From Verrucomicrobiota bacterium (lineage in GTDB: Bacteria > Verrucomicrobiota > Verrucomicrobiia > Limisphaerales > UBA1096): a stretch of 9,077 bases of DNA. Shown in pieces: positions 1 through 6,000 of the stretch. Below the pieces are notes generated by a model. It was not told the DNA's origin. It saw nothing but the letters and a program-made list of their open reading frames with translations, and did not search any database. Numbering within the stretch: the stretch's first letter is position 1; each line of letters opens with the position of its first letter. The stretch spans positions 1 through 9,077 of the forward strand of contig JASLKI010000294.1 of NCBI GenBank assembly GCA_030747575.1, read 5' to 3'. The position numbers and the translations under genes are program-made.

Positions 1-372
1 ATCCAGACCACCCATACAGGTGAATATGTAGAGACTCGGCAGACAAATGAGCCCACTAAACAGTAAACCAAAAACGATTTTTAGAGGTGCGGCCCAGATT
101 TGGACGTCCCAGGAAAAGGTGCCGACTACGATCCCGAAAACAGAAAAGGACATGGTTGCGATCAAAAGTAAGAGGCATGTGATTTTGCCGACATTGTTTT
201 TCATCTCCAGTTCATAAACAATCGAAAGGGGTTTCTTTAGTAGTTTGTTGATCAAGTTGGGGAGTGTGCAACCTCCTTCAAGAGGTTCGTAGTCCTTTTT
301 CAGATCGTGTTTCGGGGAGTTGGATAGAATCGGCGGTGGTGTGTATGCATCCGGTTGTATTTCTTTAGTCAT
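1..372 (-). CDS. Uncharacterised membrane protein, partial (C-terminus off the left edge)
   Basis: An open frame starts at an ATG at 372-370 and runs without a stop to the window edge, giving 124 residues. The first ~60 residues are polar and proline-rich (TPPPILSNSP). Two hydrophobic segments follow, at about 62-84 and 93-118, the second carrying APLK and a LICLPSLYIF stretch. The start lies 26 bp after the stop of the neighbouring membrane-protein gene, so the two are probably co-transcribed. Their first two TM segments align by eye (small residues, then a G-x-x-G-like turn, then A-x-LK). This suggests the genes are distant paralogues or paired subunits. I recall similar proteins occurring as neighbours in Planctomycetes and Acidobacteria, but no function is known to me. 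No clear ribosome binding site is seen before the start. Confidence 0.75.
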   Translation of the reverse strand, partial: MTKEIQPDAYTPPPILSNSPKHDLKKDYEPLEGGCTLPNLINKLLKKPLSIVYELEMKNNVGKITCLLLLIATMSFSVFGIVVGTFSWDVQIWAAPLKIVFGLLFSGLICLPSLYIFTCMGGLD

Positions 373-398
373 GGTATTATTTGGAGTTAAGTGTTGGT

Positions 399-1106
399 TC
401 AAAAGTTAGTGACGTTGCGTATGGCGCGAAACACCGCTTCATAGAAGTTTCCGTCAAAGGGATCGACCCTGAGAAATTCCACTTGCAGTCCAGGGGAGAC
501 AAAAAAAGGGCGTAAAATCCATGAAATTTGGGCACCGACAAAAAGATTGCCTGTTAGCCAAGCCAGAAAAGCATGTGTGCCGGCGCTATGGGAGTCCGCA
601 AAATCACGAACATAGTGGAGCAACCGTGAATGAGCCAGGATGCCTGCATAGGCAATAAGGGAGGTATGTAGCAGGAGGTTGGCACCATGCCATGTTGCAT
701 CGTCAGGAGTCCCAGGTTCGGGCATGTTGAGTGTGGCGAAGAAACTGATTGGGCTGAGTGCTCCCAGGATGATGCTCATAATGGCAAATCCTGTGAGAAG
801 AAATTGGAAACTTTTTCGAAATCCAATTCCACTACCGAGGATCAGGCTGAGCATCCCATTGAGCATGCCGTTAAGAAATAATGTCAGGAATATAATAAAT
901 GGTAATTTGAGGGCCACATAGAATGCCATCTCCGAACCATGCCGGAGGCCTATGGTGAATCCATAGGAGCAACATCCCAACGTGATAAGAGCGATGCAAA
1001 ACGGGATGGAGCCACGATGACTCCCTTCAATCCAGTCGGTAAGCAACTGCTTTTCTCCTCGGCAAAGGGCGGCAGCGTTTTTAAAAGGGTTCGTGAAAGG
1101 ATTCAT
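399..1106 (-). CDS. Uncharacterised five-TM membrane protein with WILRPF motif
   Basis: The protein has 235 residues and roughly five hydrophobic segments, at about 35-57, 63-90, 102-127, 143-160 and 180-203. A short polar N-terminus (residues 1-30) precedes them. The C-terminal end carries the most distinctive sequence: SWILRPF (195-201), SPGL, EFLR and NFYEAVFRAIRN (220-231). I associate this signature with an uncharacterised membrane-protein family in Planctomycetes, Verrucomicrobia and Acidobacteria, sometimes mislabelled as WH2-domain proteins. That link is from memory and no role is known to me. It lies 24 bp downstream of ispH and 26 bp upstream of a related membrane protein, so it is probably in the same operon. 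An AGGAG sequence sits only one base before the ATG, too close to be a normal ribosome binding site. No alternative in-frame start exists before the upstream stop codon. Confidence 0.85.
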   Translation of the reverse strand: MNPFTNPFKNAAALCRGEKQLLTDWIEGSHRGSIPFCIALITLGCCSYGFTIGLRHGSEMAFYVALKLPFIIFLTLFLNGMLNGMLSLILGSGIGFRKSFQFLLTGFAIMSIILGALSPISFFATLNMPEPGTPDDATWHGANLLLHTSLIAYAGILAHSRLLHYVRDFADSHSAGTHAFLAWLTGNLFVGAQISWILRPFFVSPGLQVEFLRVDPFDGNFYEAVFRAIRNVTNF

Positions 1107-1130
1107 GCTCCTGAAGAAACCATTTTGGAC

Positions 1131-2039
1131 TTAACTTGCCTTGCGAATGTTCAAGCTCGAAATAGAATACACTCTGTTTTCCACTGCATCTATGAGTTGA
1201 TCGGGAGTGGATGTGCCTGCCGTGATCCCAAGCGTGCCTGTATCGAAAAGCCATTCGGCTAGAATCTCATCCGGCCCCTGTACGTGATGAACTCTCTCGC
1301 AAAACCGCCGACAAGTTCGCGTTAACTCATGAGTATTATTGCTGTTTATCCCTCCAACAACTAAGACCACGTCCGATTTCCTTGCCAGTTTTTCAGCGGC
1401 GCTCTGCCGCTGCTTGGTGGGTTTACATACCGTATCGACAAAACGGACCTCAGAGTTCGGGAAGCCTGACTTTAAATACTTTACCATCGAACGAACGTGG
1501 GCAATGGGCTGTGTAGTCTGCGCCACCACGCCAAATCGCGGACGAGATTCTAGCGCATCGATTCCTTCTTCGCTTAAGACAACATCCCATTCCGTCAAAT
1601 CCTCAGTGAGTCCGCGCACCTCGACATGGCCAAGTCGGCCGATAATAATGGGGTGATACCCAATCGTCGTGAGTTCTCGAATCTGCTTATGGGCATAATG
1701 AACGAGAGGGCAGGTGGCATCACTAATCTGAAGCCCCGCCGCTTTTGCCCGGTTACGAGTCCGGTTTGAAGCCCCGTGAGCTGTAATCATCGCTGATTTC
1801 GTTTCTACTTGTTCCGGTTTATCTTTAAATCGCACACCTCGCTTTTTTAGGTCATTAAGCACCGTGTTGTTGTGTACCAGTTCGCCCATTACGGTGATGG
1901 GATGTTCTGCAACTTTGCTTTGGGCAAAGTTTATGGCATCGCGAACCCCGAAACACATTCCCAGATGCTCCGCTCGTAGAACGGTAATATGTGCTTTGTG
2001 ATGCAAAGTTAATGGGTTCATTGATTCGATTTTGTTCAT
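1131..2039 (-). CDS. ispH: 4-hydroxy-3-methylbut-2-enyl diphosphate reductase (IspH/LytB)
   Basis: IspH is the last enzyme of the MEP isoprenoid pathway. It uses a [4Fe-4S] cluster to reduce HMBPP to IPP and DMAPP in the cytoplasm. The 302 residues hold the three cluster cysteines: Cys29 in GMCFGV, Cys110 in DATCPL and Cys205 in DTVCKPT. Other active-site positions are also present: His56 (VHN), His88 (HGAS), His138 and Glu140 (GHVEVRG), Thr175/176 (QTT), Ser233-Asn235 (INSNNT) and Ser277 (AGTSTP). The GHPEV motif reads GHVEV here, a minor deviation. Length is normal for the family. The start is 8 bp after the regulator's stop. A second ATG at residue 7 (2021-2019) is equally possible, since neither has a clear ribosome binding site. 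The 5' part contains two inverted repeats that may be regulatory. Placement between a winged-helix regulator and membrane proteins is unusual for ispH. Confidence 0.95.
   Translation of the reverse strand: MNKIESMNPLTLHHKAHITVLRAEHLGMCFGVRDAINFAQSKVAEHPITVMGELVHNNTVLNDLKKRGVRFKDKPEQVETKSAMITAHGASNRTRNRAKAAGLQISDATCPLVHYAHKQIRELTTIGYHPIIIGRLGHVEVRGLTEDLTEWDVVLSEEGIDALESRPRFGVVAQTTQPIAHVRSMVKYLKSGFPNSEVRFVDTVCKPTKQRQSAAEKLARKSDVVLVVGGINSNNTHELTRTCRRFCERVHHVQGPDEILAEWLFDTGTLGITAGTSTPDQLIDAVENRVYSISSLNIRKAS
1911..1931. repeat. 8 bp inverted repeat inside ispH (AACTTTGC / GCAAAGTT)
   Basis: Arms AACTTTGC (1911-1918) and GCAAAGTT (1924-1931) are perfect and separated by five bases. The arms contain the same CTTTG and CAAAG cores as the two candidate operators, but the cores are 7 rather than 5 bases apart. 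It could be a further, weaker binding site, or a hairpin in the ispH transcript. Confidence 0.35.
1994..2011. promoter_or_regulatory. Candidate operator, ispH copy of CTTTG-N5-CAAAG
   Basis: The sequence CTTTGTGATGCAAAGTTA contains perfect 5 bp inverted arms around a 5 bp spacer. It matches 16 of 18 bases of the site at 2990-3007. It lies inside the first codons of ispH, in a different reading frame from the copy in the upstream membrane-protein gene, so protein similarity does not explain the match. Binding by the adjacent winged-helix regulator is an inference. Confidence 0.4.
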
Positions 2040-2047
2040 TTTGATTG

Positions 2048-2359
2048 TTACTTTGATAGTTGTGCCTGCTTTACGATTCTTTCAAGCAGGGTGACATAAT
2101 CATTGAAAGCTCTTATGCCACTTACCGTAAGCGCGCAAGTGGTCAGCGGGCGATTCTCACGGAAACTCTTGGACACCGATACATACCCAGATTTTTGCAG
2201 CATCCGAATATGCGTGGTCAGGTTGCCGTCAGTCATCTTCAGCGAGTTCCGCAATTCCGTGAACGACAACCCAGGTGACCCCGCAAGCATCGACATGATT
2301 GCCATGCGACTTTTTTCATGGATCACCTTGTCCAGTTGCTGGAACGTATCCGGATTCAC
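2048..2359 (-). CDS. Small winged-helix transcriptional regulator (PF13601-like)
   Basis: This 103-residue protein is a single winged helix-turn-helix domain. Helix 1 covers LDKVIHEKSRMAIMSML (9-25) and helix 2 covers LSFTELRNSL (31-40). The recognition helix lies in TDGNLTTHIRMLQKSGYV (43-60), and the wing in VSVSKSFRENRPLTTCALT (60-78). The order LSFTEL, then GNLTTH..L...GYV, then K-F..N-P-T...T is characteristic of the PF13601 'winged helix DNA-binding' group, distant from MarR/ArsR. No ligand or metal-binding motif is evident, and the cysteine at 75 is isolated. Its ATG overlaps the TGA of the upstream membrane protein gene (ATGA, 2356-2359), implying translational coupling. PF13601 regulators are commonly found beside a multi-pass membrane protein; regulation of its own operon is an inference supported by repeated inverted repeats at 2990-3007 and 1994-2011. 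Confidence 0.9.
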   Translation of the reverse strand: MNPDTFQQLDKVIHEKSRMAIMSMLAGSPGLSFTELRNSLKMTDGNLTTHIRMLQKSGYVSVSKSFRENRPLTTCALTVSGIRAFNDYVTLLERIVKQAQLSK

Positions 2360-3021
2360 TCGGTGTCCAAGGGTTCTGAAGTCAGCTTCAAATACAGACC
2401 GTACATCAAGTTATTGGCTCCGAAAGCCCAGCCCATCAGCAAATGGGCATGCTTCCCGTTAAGCCATGGCGTTTGTTCCAACTCGTGAAAACAAAGGCAT
2501 AAAGAGCCAATAATGACAAAAATCCAACCCAACAACCTGATGCCTCGACGCATGAAGAATCCCGCCGCATGCAACGCTCCTCCATACAGGATGATCCAAA
2601 GTGCTGTCAGGCGAATACTGTCCCGAGCATCCGGTTGATTCAGAATCTCCAACAAACCTAGTCCCAAACCGGCTGTAAGCAGCGGTATCATTGCCTGTGC
2701 CACGTGGCGGGTGGGTGGGGACCAGAAATCCTCCTTGCTGTTCAGTGCTTGTTGCCGGATCAACAACAGGGCCACCATCGCCGCCACAAAAGCTACTCCG
2801 AGCCAATAGCCGGCAAAACGGCCCGGCCCGGCCCAGTCAACGGTCTGTGCCAGTCCTGTGGCGGCCAGTCCTATCAAACCCACGACGATGGCCACGGGTG
2901 CCATCGCACGCCGATAGACGCTGGCTTGTTCCATTAGGCAGCGAATTGTATTGAGATTTTCTTCAGCCCAGTTAGCGTTCACGGATTCACTTTGCGATAC
3001 AAAGTTACAACGTGCAAGCAT
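2356..3021 (-). CDS. Six-TM membrane protein paired with winged-helix regulator
   Basis: The protein is 221 residues from the ATG at 3021. About six hydrophobic segments are seen, at roughly 41-58, 71-88, 106-126, 138-156, 162-178 and 192-212, after a polar N-terminus containing IRCLMEQASVYRRAMAP (26-42). I do not recognise a function. The gene precedes and overlaps the winged-helix regulator by 4 bp (ATGA), so the two are made together. A plausible interpretation is a membrane protein whose level is controlled by that regulator, or that feeds information to it. The start is uncertain. A GTG at 2982-2980 would begin at VNANWAEENLNTIR, giving 208 residues and leaving the inverted repeat at 2990-3007 in the leader. 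An ATG at 2934 (residue 30) is a third option. None has a good ribosome binding site. Confidence 0.85.
   Translation of the reverse strand: MLARCNFVSQSESVNANWAEENLNTIRCLMEQASVYRRAMAPVAIVVGLIGLAATGLAQTVDWAGPGRFAGYWLGVAFVAAMVALLLIRQQALNSKEDFWSPPTRHVAQAMIPLLTAGLGLGLLEILNQPDARDSIRLTALWIILYGGALHAAGFFMRRGIRLLGWIFVIIGSLCLCFHELEQTPWLNGKHAHLLMGWAFGANNLMYGLYLKLTSEPLDTE
2990..3007. promoter_or_regulatory. Candidate operator, operon 5' end copy of CTTTG-N5-CAAAG
   Basis: The sequence CTTTGCGATACAAAGTTA is almost identical to the one at 1994-2011. Including one more base at each end of the palindrome gives 6 bp arms, ACTTTG and CAAAGT. It sits 14-31 bases inside the membrane-protein gene if the ATG at 3021 is used, or 8 bases upstream of the start if the GTG at 2982 is used. 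A position just after a predicted promoter would suit repression by a winged-helix protein. Confidence 0.4.
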
Positions 3022-3059
3022 TTTTTATGTGTTTGTTGATGGGATGAGCGTGAGAGGTC

Positions 3060-3089
3060 TTTATACAGAAAAATGGTTGATTGATGCAA
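3060..3089 (-). promoter_or_regulatory. Predicted sigma70-type promoter of the membrane protein-regulator-ispH operon
   Basis: Read on the minus strand, a -10 box TATAAA (3065-3060) lies 18 bases after a weak -35 box TTGCAT (3089-3084). The expected transcription start is about 3053, giving a leader of ~32 bases to the ATG at 3021 or ~70 bases to the GTG at 2982. The -35 area also includes TGATGCAAA on the plus strand, matching the right half of the candidate operator. Confidence 0.4.
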
Positions 3090-3101
3090 ATAACACTTCT
3101 T

Positions 3102-3122
3102 AACCAAGGTGCGATATTGGTT
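3102..3122. promoter_or_regulatory. Inverted repeat AACCAA-N9-TTGGTT in the divergent intergenic region
   Basis: Perfect 6 bp arms at 3102-3107 and 3117-3122 lie between the divergent operon and the sialidase-like gene. The right arm reads GGTTGA at 3119-3124, and the same GGTTGA recurs at 3075-3080, giving three GGTT half-sites over 50 bp. It may be a binding site for a regulator of either gene. The rest of 3022-3145 holds no ORF. Confidence 0.3.
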
Positions 3123-3145
3123 GAATTCACTTGAAATAAGGGACG

Positions 3146-4504
3146 ATGGAATTGAGGGTCTCCGTAGTGAAACGGGTTTGTCTATTTTTCTTTACCATTT
3201 TTTCTTTGGCAGGGCTTTTGTGTGGGCCTCATCAAATTAATGCCGAAAGTCCGCTTGTCGGTGAACTTTCGATTGGGGTGGAAAACCCGCTTAACGTCAG
3301 ACTCGCCGAGCCGCCTCGCGGCTTGGTTGCCGACAAGCAACTTGGTCTGTTGCGCCATCGAGTCCTCAAAGGCCAAGTTTTGCACACGGCGAAGAAGGGG
3401 CTGCGGGGTCTCTTTGAGACACGCGGTGTGCGCACCCCGAAGGGGGATTTGCTGCTGATGTTTCCGGAGGGAAACCATTACGCCGCCGGCAGCGGGAAGG
3501 TGAACGACATGATCGCCTACCGCTCCAGCGACAACGGCAAAACGTGGGAAGGCCCGTCGATTGCGTTTGACATTGATTACAGTCAGCACGGGTTCATCCC
3601 GCTGATCCCAAGGGGCAGCAAGCGCATTTACGCTTTCGGCACCCAGCCGCTTCCCAGCAAATACAGTCGGGAAAAGGGACGGCACGAAAACACCCCGATC
3701 GGGTTTCGCTCGTCGGATGACGACGGCCACTCTTGGAGCGGTGTCACGCTGATCAAACCAAAGAATGATCCGCGCTTTCTTGGCATGTCTGTCACGCGGA
3801 TGTGCGAGACCGATTCCGGTGCGTGGATTCTTGGATCGCACGCGGCGGACTGGTCCAAGAATCCGCTCATCACGCGACAGTACATTTTGCGCAGCGAGGA
3901 CAAGGGCAATTCGTGGACACTGCTGCCTGGCAAACGCCCCGACGGCTGGTTCTCTCCCAATTACGACCGCATGGATGAAGGGCGACCGATTTATATGGGG
4001 AAGGGCGAGGTTTATTTCATGGCCCGTACCCCCACTGGTCGTATTTGGGAATCGCGCAGCATGGACGACGGCAAGACGTGGGCCGATCCCAAGCCCTCGG
4101 CACTCGTCCATCCGGACGCGCCGCCAATGGTGTTTCACCTGAGTGATGGCAAAACGCTGATTACATTCCACCACAATCGGCACATCAACACACAGTACGT
4201 CGGACTGACCGGCAAGATGGATGGCATGCGTGACAGGGCGGAAATTTGGATTTCATTGTCCAAGGATGGAGGGCGCAACTGGAGTGAACCGCAGTTTCTC
4301 TTCACCAACGTCACCCGCTCCAACCCGGCGAAGAACGGCTGGTTCAATCACAACTCATCCTACATGGACGCCGTGATCGACGGCGGCACGATACACCTAT
4401 TCCTCCCTCATCTCTGGAATCGCGCCTTGTACATGCACCTTGAAGAAAAAGATTTGGCCAAGCTGCCAACCGCCAAAAAATTGGCTAGGCGCTTGGCCAA
4501 GTGA
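3146..4504 (+). CDS. Secreted BNR/Asp-box sialidase-like protein
   Basis: The protein is 452 residues from the ATG. Residues 8-33 form a Sec signal peptide: basic KR, a hydrophobic run, then probable cleavage after INA. The cysteine in LAGLLC lacks a lipobox, so it is probably not a lipoprotein. The mature part has five Asp boxes (S-x-D-x-G-x-x-W): 127-134, 190-197, 250-257, 305-312 and 372-379, as expected for a six-bladed beta-propeller of the PF13088 type. TRGVRTPKGDLL (92-103) stands where sialidases have their FRIP arginine. An exported glycan hydrolase acting on sialic acid or another sugar is plausible, but many Asp-box proteins of these phyla are not sialidases. A GTG at 3167 (MKRVCLFFF...) has GAGGG eight bases upstream and may be the true start. 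The gene ends one base from the convergent kamA stop. Confidence 0.85.
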   Translation: MELRVSVVKRVCLFFFTIFSLAGLLCGPHQINAESPLVGELSIGVENPLNVRLAEPPRGLVADKQLGLLRHRVLKGQVLHTAKKGLRGLFETRGVRTPKGDLLLMFPEGNHYAAGSGKVNDMIAYRSSDNGKTWEGPSIAFDIDYSQHGFIPLIPRGSKRIYAFGTQPLPSKYSREKGRHENTPIGFRSSDDDGHSWSGVTLIKPKNDPRFLGMSVTRMCETDSGAWILGSHAADWSKNPLITRQYILRSEDKGNSWTLLPGKRPDGWFSPNYDRMDEGRPIYMGKGEVYFMARTPTGRIWESRSMDDGKTWADPKPSALVHPDAPPMVFHLSDGKTLITFHHNRHINTQYVGLTGKMDGMRDRAEIWISLSKDGGRNWSEPQFLFTNVTRSNPAKNGWFNHNSSYMDAVIDGGTIHLFLPHLWNRALYMHLEEKDLAKLPTAKKLARRLAK

Positions 4505-4562
4505 ATTAAACCCGAGTCTCTTCAGCCTTGGCCGTCGCCTCGGCCTTGAACTTGGCCAAGCG
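4490..4562. terminator. Inverted repeat spanning the convergent sialidase/kamA 3' ends
   Basis: CGCTTGGCCAAGT at 4490-4502 has its exact reverse complement at 4550-4562. The two stop codons (4502-4504 and 4506-4508) lie in the 47-base loop. Each arm is itself palindromic (CTTGGCCAAG). With only one intergenic base there is no room for an ordinary terminator, so this may help end transcription in both directions. No T-rich tract follows either arm, so intrinsic termination is uncertain. Confidence 0.3.
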
Positions 4563-5891
4563 GCGGTTGATTTCGGGCTCGTTGGCCCAAAGTGCCTGGC
4601 TCTCGTTCGACAGCTGGTGGATGGGGTCGTAGTAGTAGAAAATCTCGCCCGGTTTGGCCGTGGGTGACGTCCATGCGGAAACACCGATCTCCTGATCGTA
4701 GAGCGTGTGACTCGAGATTTCCCGTTTCCCACCACCGCCCGGCGCATCACAGACGACGCGGGGAGTGTTGAAGCCGGCGATCGATCCCTGAAGGCGGCGC
4801 GACAGATGTTCCGCCGTTCGGACGGTGGTGCGCAGGTGTTCGCAACCCGGCACCATGTCGTGCAGATAGATGTAGTACGGCTGAATAAGCTGACTAGAGA
4901 GTTGTTTGGCCGTGCGATGCAGGCAGTCGAACGAGTCGTTCACGCCGCTGATGAGCACGGACTGATTGCGCACCCGCACGCCGGTTTCGGACAGCACCTT
5001 CATCGCCCGGGATGTCCATGCCGTGATTTCCCTGTCGGTGTTGAAGTGCGTGTGCAGTGCGACTTCCTTCATCTGGTCCCGGCCCATCCGACAGACGTCT
5101 GACAGGGCCTCCACCCATTCGGTGTCGCTGGTGAATTTCATTGGCATGATCGCGATTCCCTTGGTCGCAAAGCGAATCCGGCGAATGGTGGGGATTTCCA
5201 GAAGTGTCGTGCCGATCTGGCGAATTTGGCTGGGCCTTAGCAGGAGGGCATCCCCTCCGGAGATCACGATGTCCTCGAGCTGTGGGTTGTTTCGTATGTA
5301 CTCAAACGTTTCATCCCATTCGCTCGTTTTGGCGCCGTAGGTGGACTTGCTTTTTACGGCCGTGCTGCCGCCAACCACCCGGCTTCGGGTGCAGAAGGAG
5401 CAGTACACCGGGCAATGTGTGAGCGGCAGGAACAACGCCTTGTCGGGGTAACGATGCGTCAGGTAGGGCGTGGCCTTGTGGCCGTCCTCGTCGAGCGAGT
5501 CATCCATTGCGTGCGGATGGTCGGGAATGAACTGCGAACCTAGCGGCAGGAATTGGCGCCGCACCGGGTCGTTCTCCACTTTCCCCCAATCAATCCGCGA
5601 GAAGATATAAGGGGTGAGGCGCACATTCATCGGCGTTTTCAGCAGGCCGTCCTCGATGTCGGCGATCAGCGTTGGCGTGGCCAAGTCCTGCAGCACCTCC
5701 TGAATTCCCGGCACCGAGGTGATGGAATTCTGCTGTTGCCAGCGAAAGTCGCCGAATGTCTCCGCGTCAATGTCACGCCAGGCGGGAATCGTCCGCCAGA
5801 ACTCCGACCGGTCGAACGCATAGCCGACCGCCGGGCTATCTGTTTGGATGTCCGTGGCTGTGTTTTGCGTTTGTGTGACCTCCTCCATCAT
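4506..5891 (-). CDS. kamA: Lysine 2,3-aminomutase (radical SAM, PLP-dependent)
   Basis: KamA interconverts L-lysine and L-beta-lysine using SAM, a [4Fe-4S] cluster and PLP. The 461-residue protein has the radical-SAM motif C-x3-C-x2-C (Cys160, Cys164, Cys167, followed by TRSR) and SGGDALLL (211-218). PGGGGK (384-389) supplies Lys389 for the PLP Schiff base. Asp345 (LHDMVPG) and Asp382 (CDAPGGGGK) correspond to Asp293 and Asp330 of the clostridial enzyme, which hold the lysine side chain; glutamate 2,3-aminomutase has Lys and Asn there. Lysine is therefore the likely substrate. The protein is longer than the ~416-residue clostridial form, with a polar N-terminal extension and an Ala/Lys/Glu-rich tail. 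EpmB, a shorter homologue modifying EF-P, is less likely. No beta-lysine acetyltransferase (ablB) is in the window. Two adjacent ATGs (5891, 5888) open the frame, neither with a ribosome binding site upstream. Confidence 0.92.
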   Translation of the reverse strand: MMEEVTQTQNTATDIQTDSPAVGYAFDRSEFWRTIPAWRDIDAETFGDFRWQQQNSITSVPGIQEVLQDLATPTLIADIEDGLLKTPMNVRLTPYIFSRIDWGKVENDPVRRQFLPLGSQFIPDHPHAMDDSLDEDGHKATPYLTHRYPDKALFLPLTHCPVYCSFCTRSRVVGGSTAVKSKSTYGAKTSEWDETFEYIRNNPQLEDIVISGGDALLLRPSQIRQIGTTLLEIPTIRRIRFATKGIAIMPMKFTSDTEWVEALSDVCRMGRDQMKEVALHTHFNTDREITAWTSRAMKVLSETGVRVRNQSVLISGVNDSFDCLHRTAKQLSSQLIQPYYIYLHDMVPGCEHLRTTVRTAEHLSRRLQGSIAGFNTPRVVCDAPGGGGKREISSHTLYDQEIGVSAWTSPTAKPGEIFYYYDPIHQLSNESQALWANEPEINRRLAKFKAEATAKAEETRV

Positions 5892-6000
5892 CGGCTAAGC
5901 GATTGACAAACAGTCAAATACGACTGACCGATGGTACAGCAAATTGATCATTTTTCGAGACAATTTTTGTTGCGACTTGTTCACAGCAAATCAATCTCCC
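5892..6000 (-). promoter_or_regulatory. kamA upstream region with small inverted repeats
   Basis: This 109 bp AT-rich gap separates moaC from kamA and must hold any kamA promoter and moaC terminator. Two overlapping short inverted repeats are present: TTGAC-N5-GTCAA (5903-5917) and CAGTC-N6-GACTG (5911-5926), immediately upstream of the start codon. A weak promoter is possible on the minus strand (TTGCTG, 16 bases, TATTTG). No terminator hairpin with a T-run is evident. Confidence 0.3.

Noticed and set aside
3182..4183. A 333-codon open frame on the minus strand
   Set aside because: It is antisense to the sialidase-like gene with its five Asp boxes and has no motif of its own.
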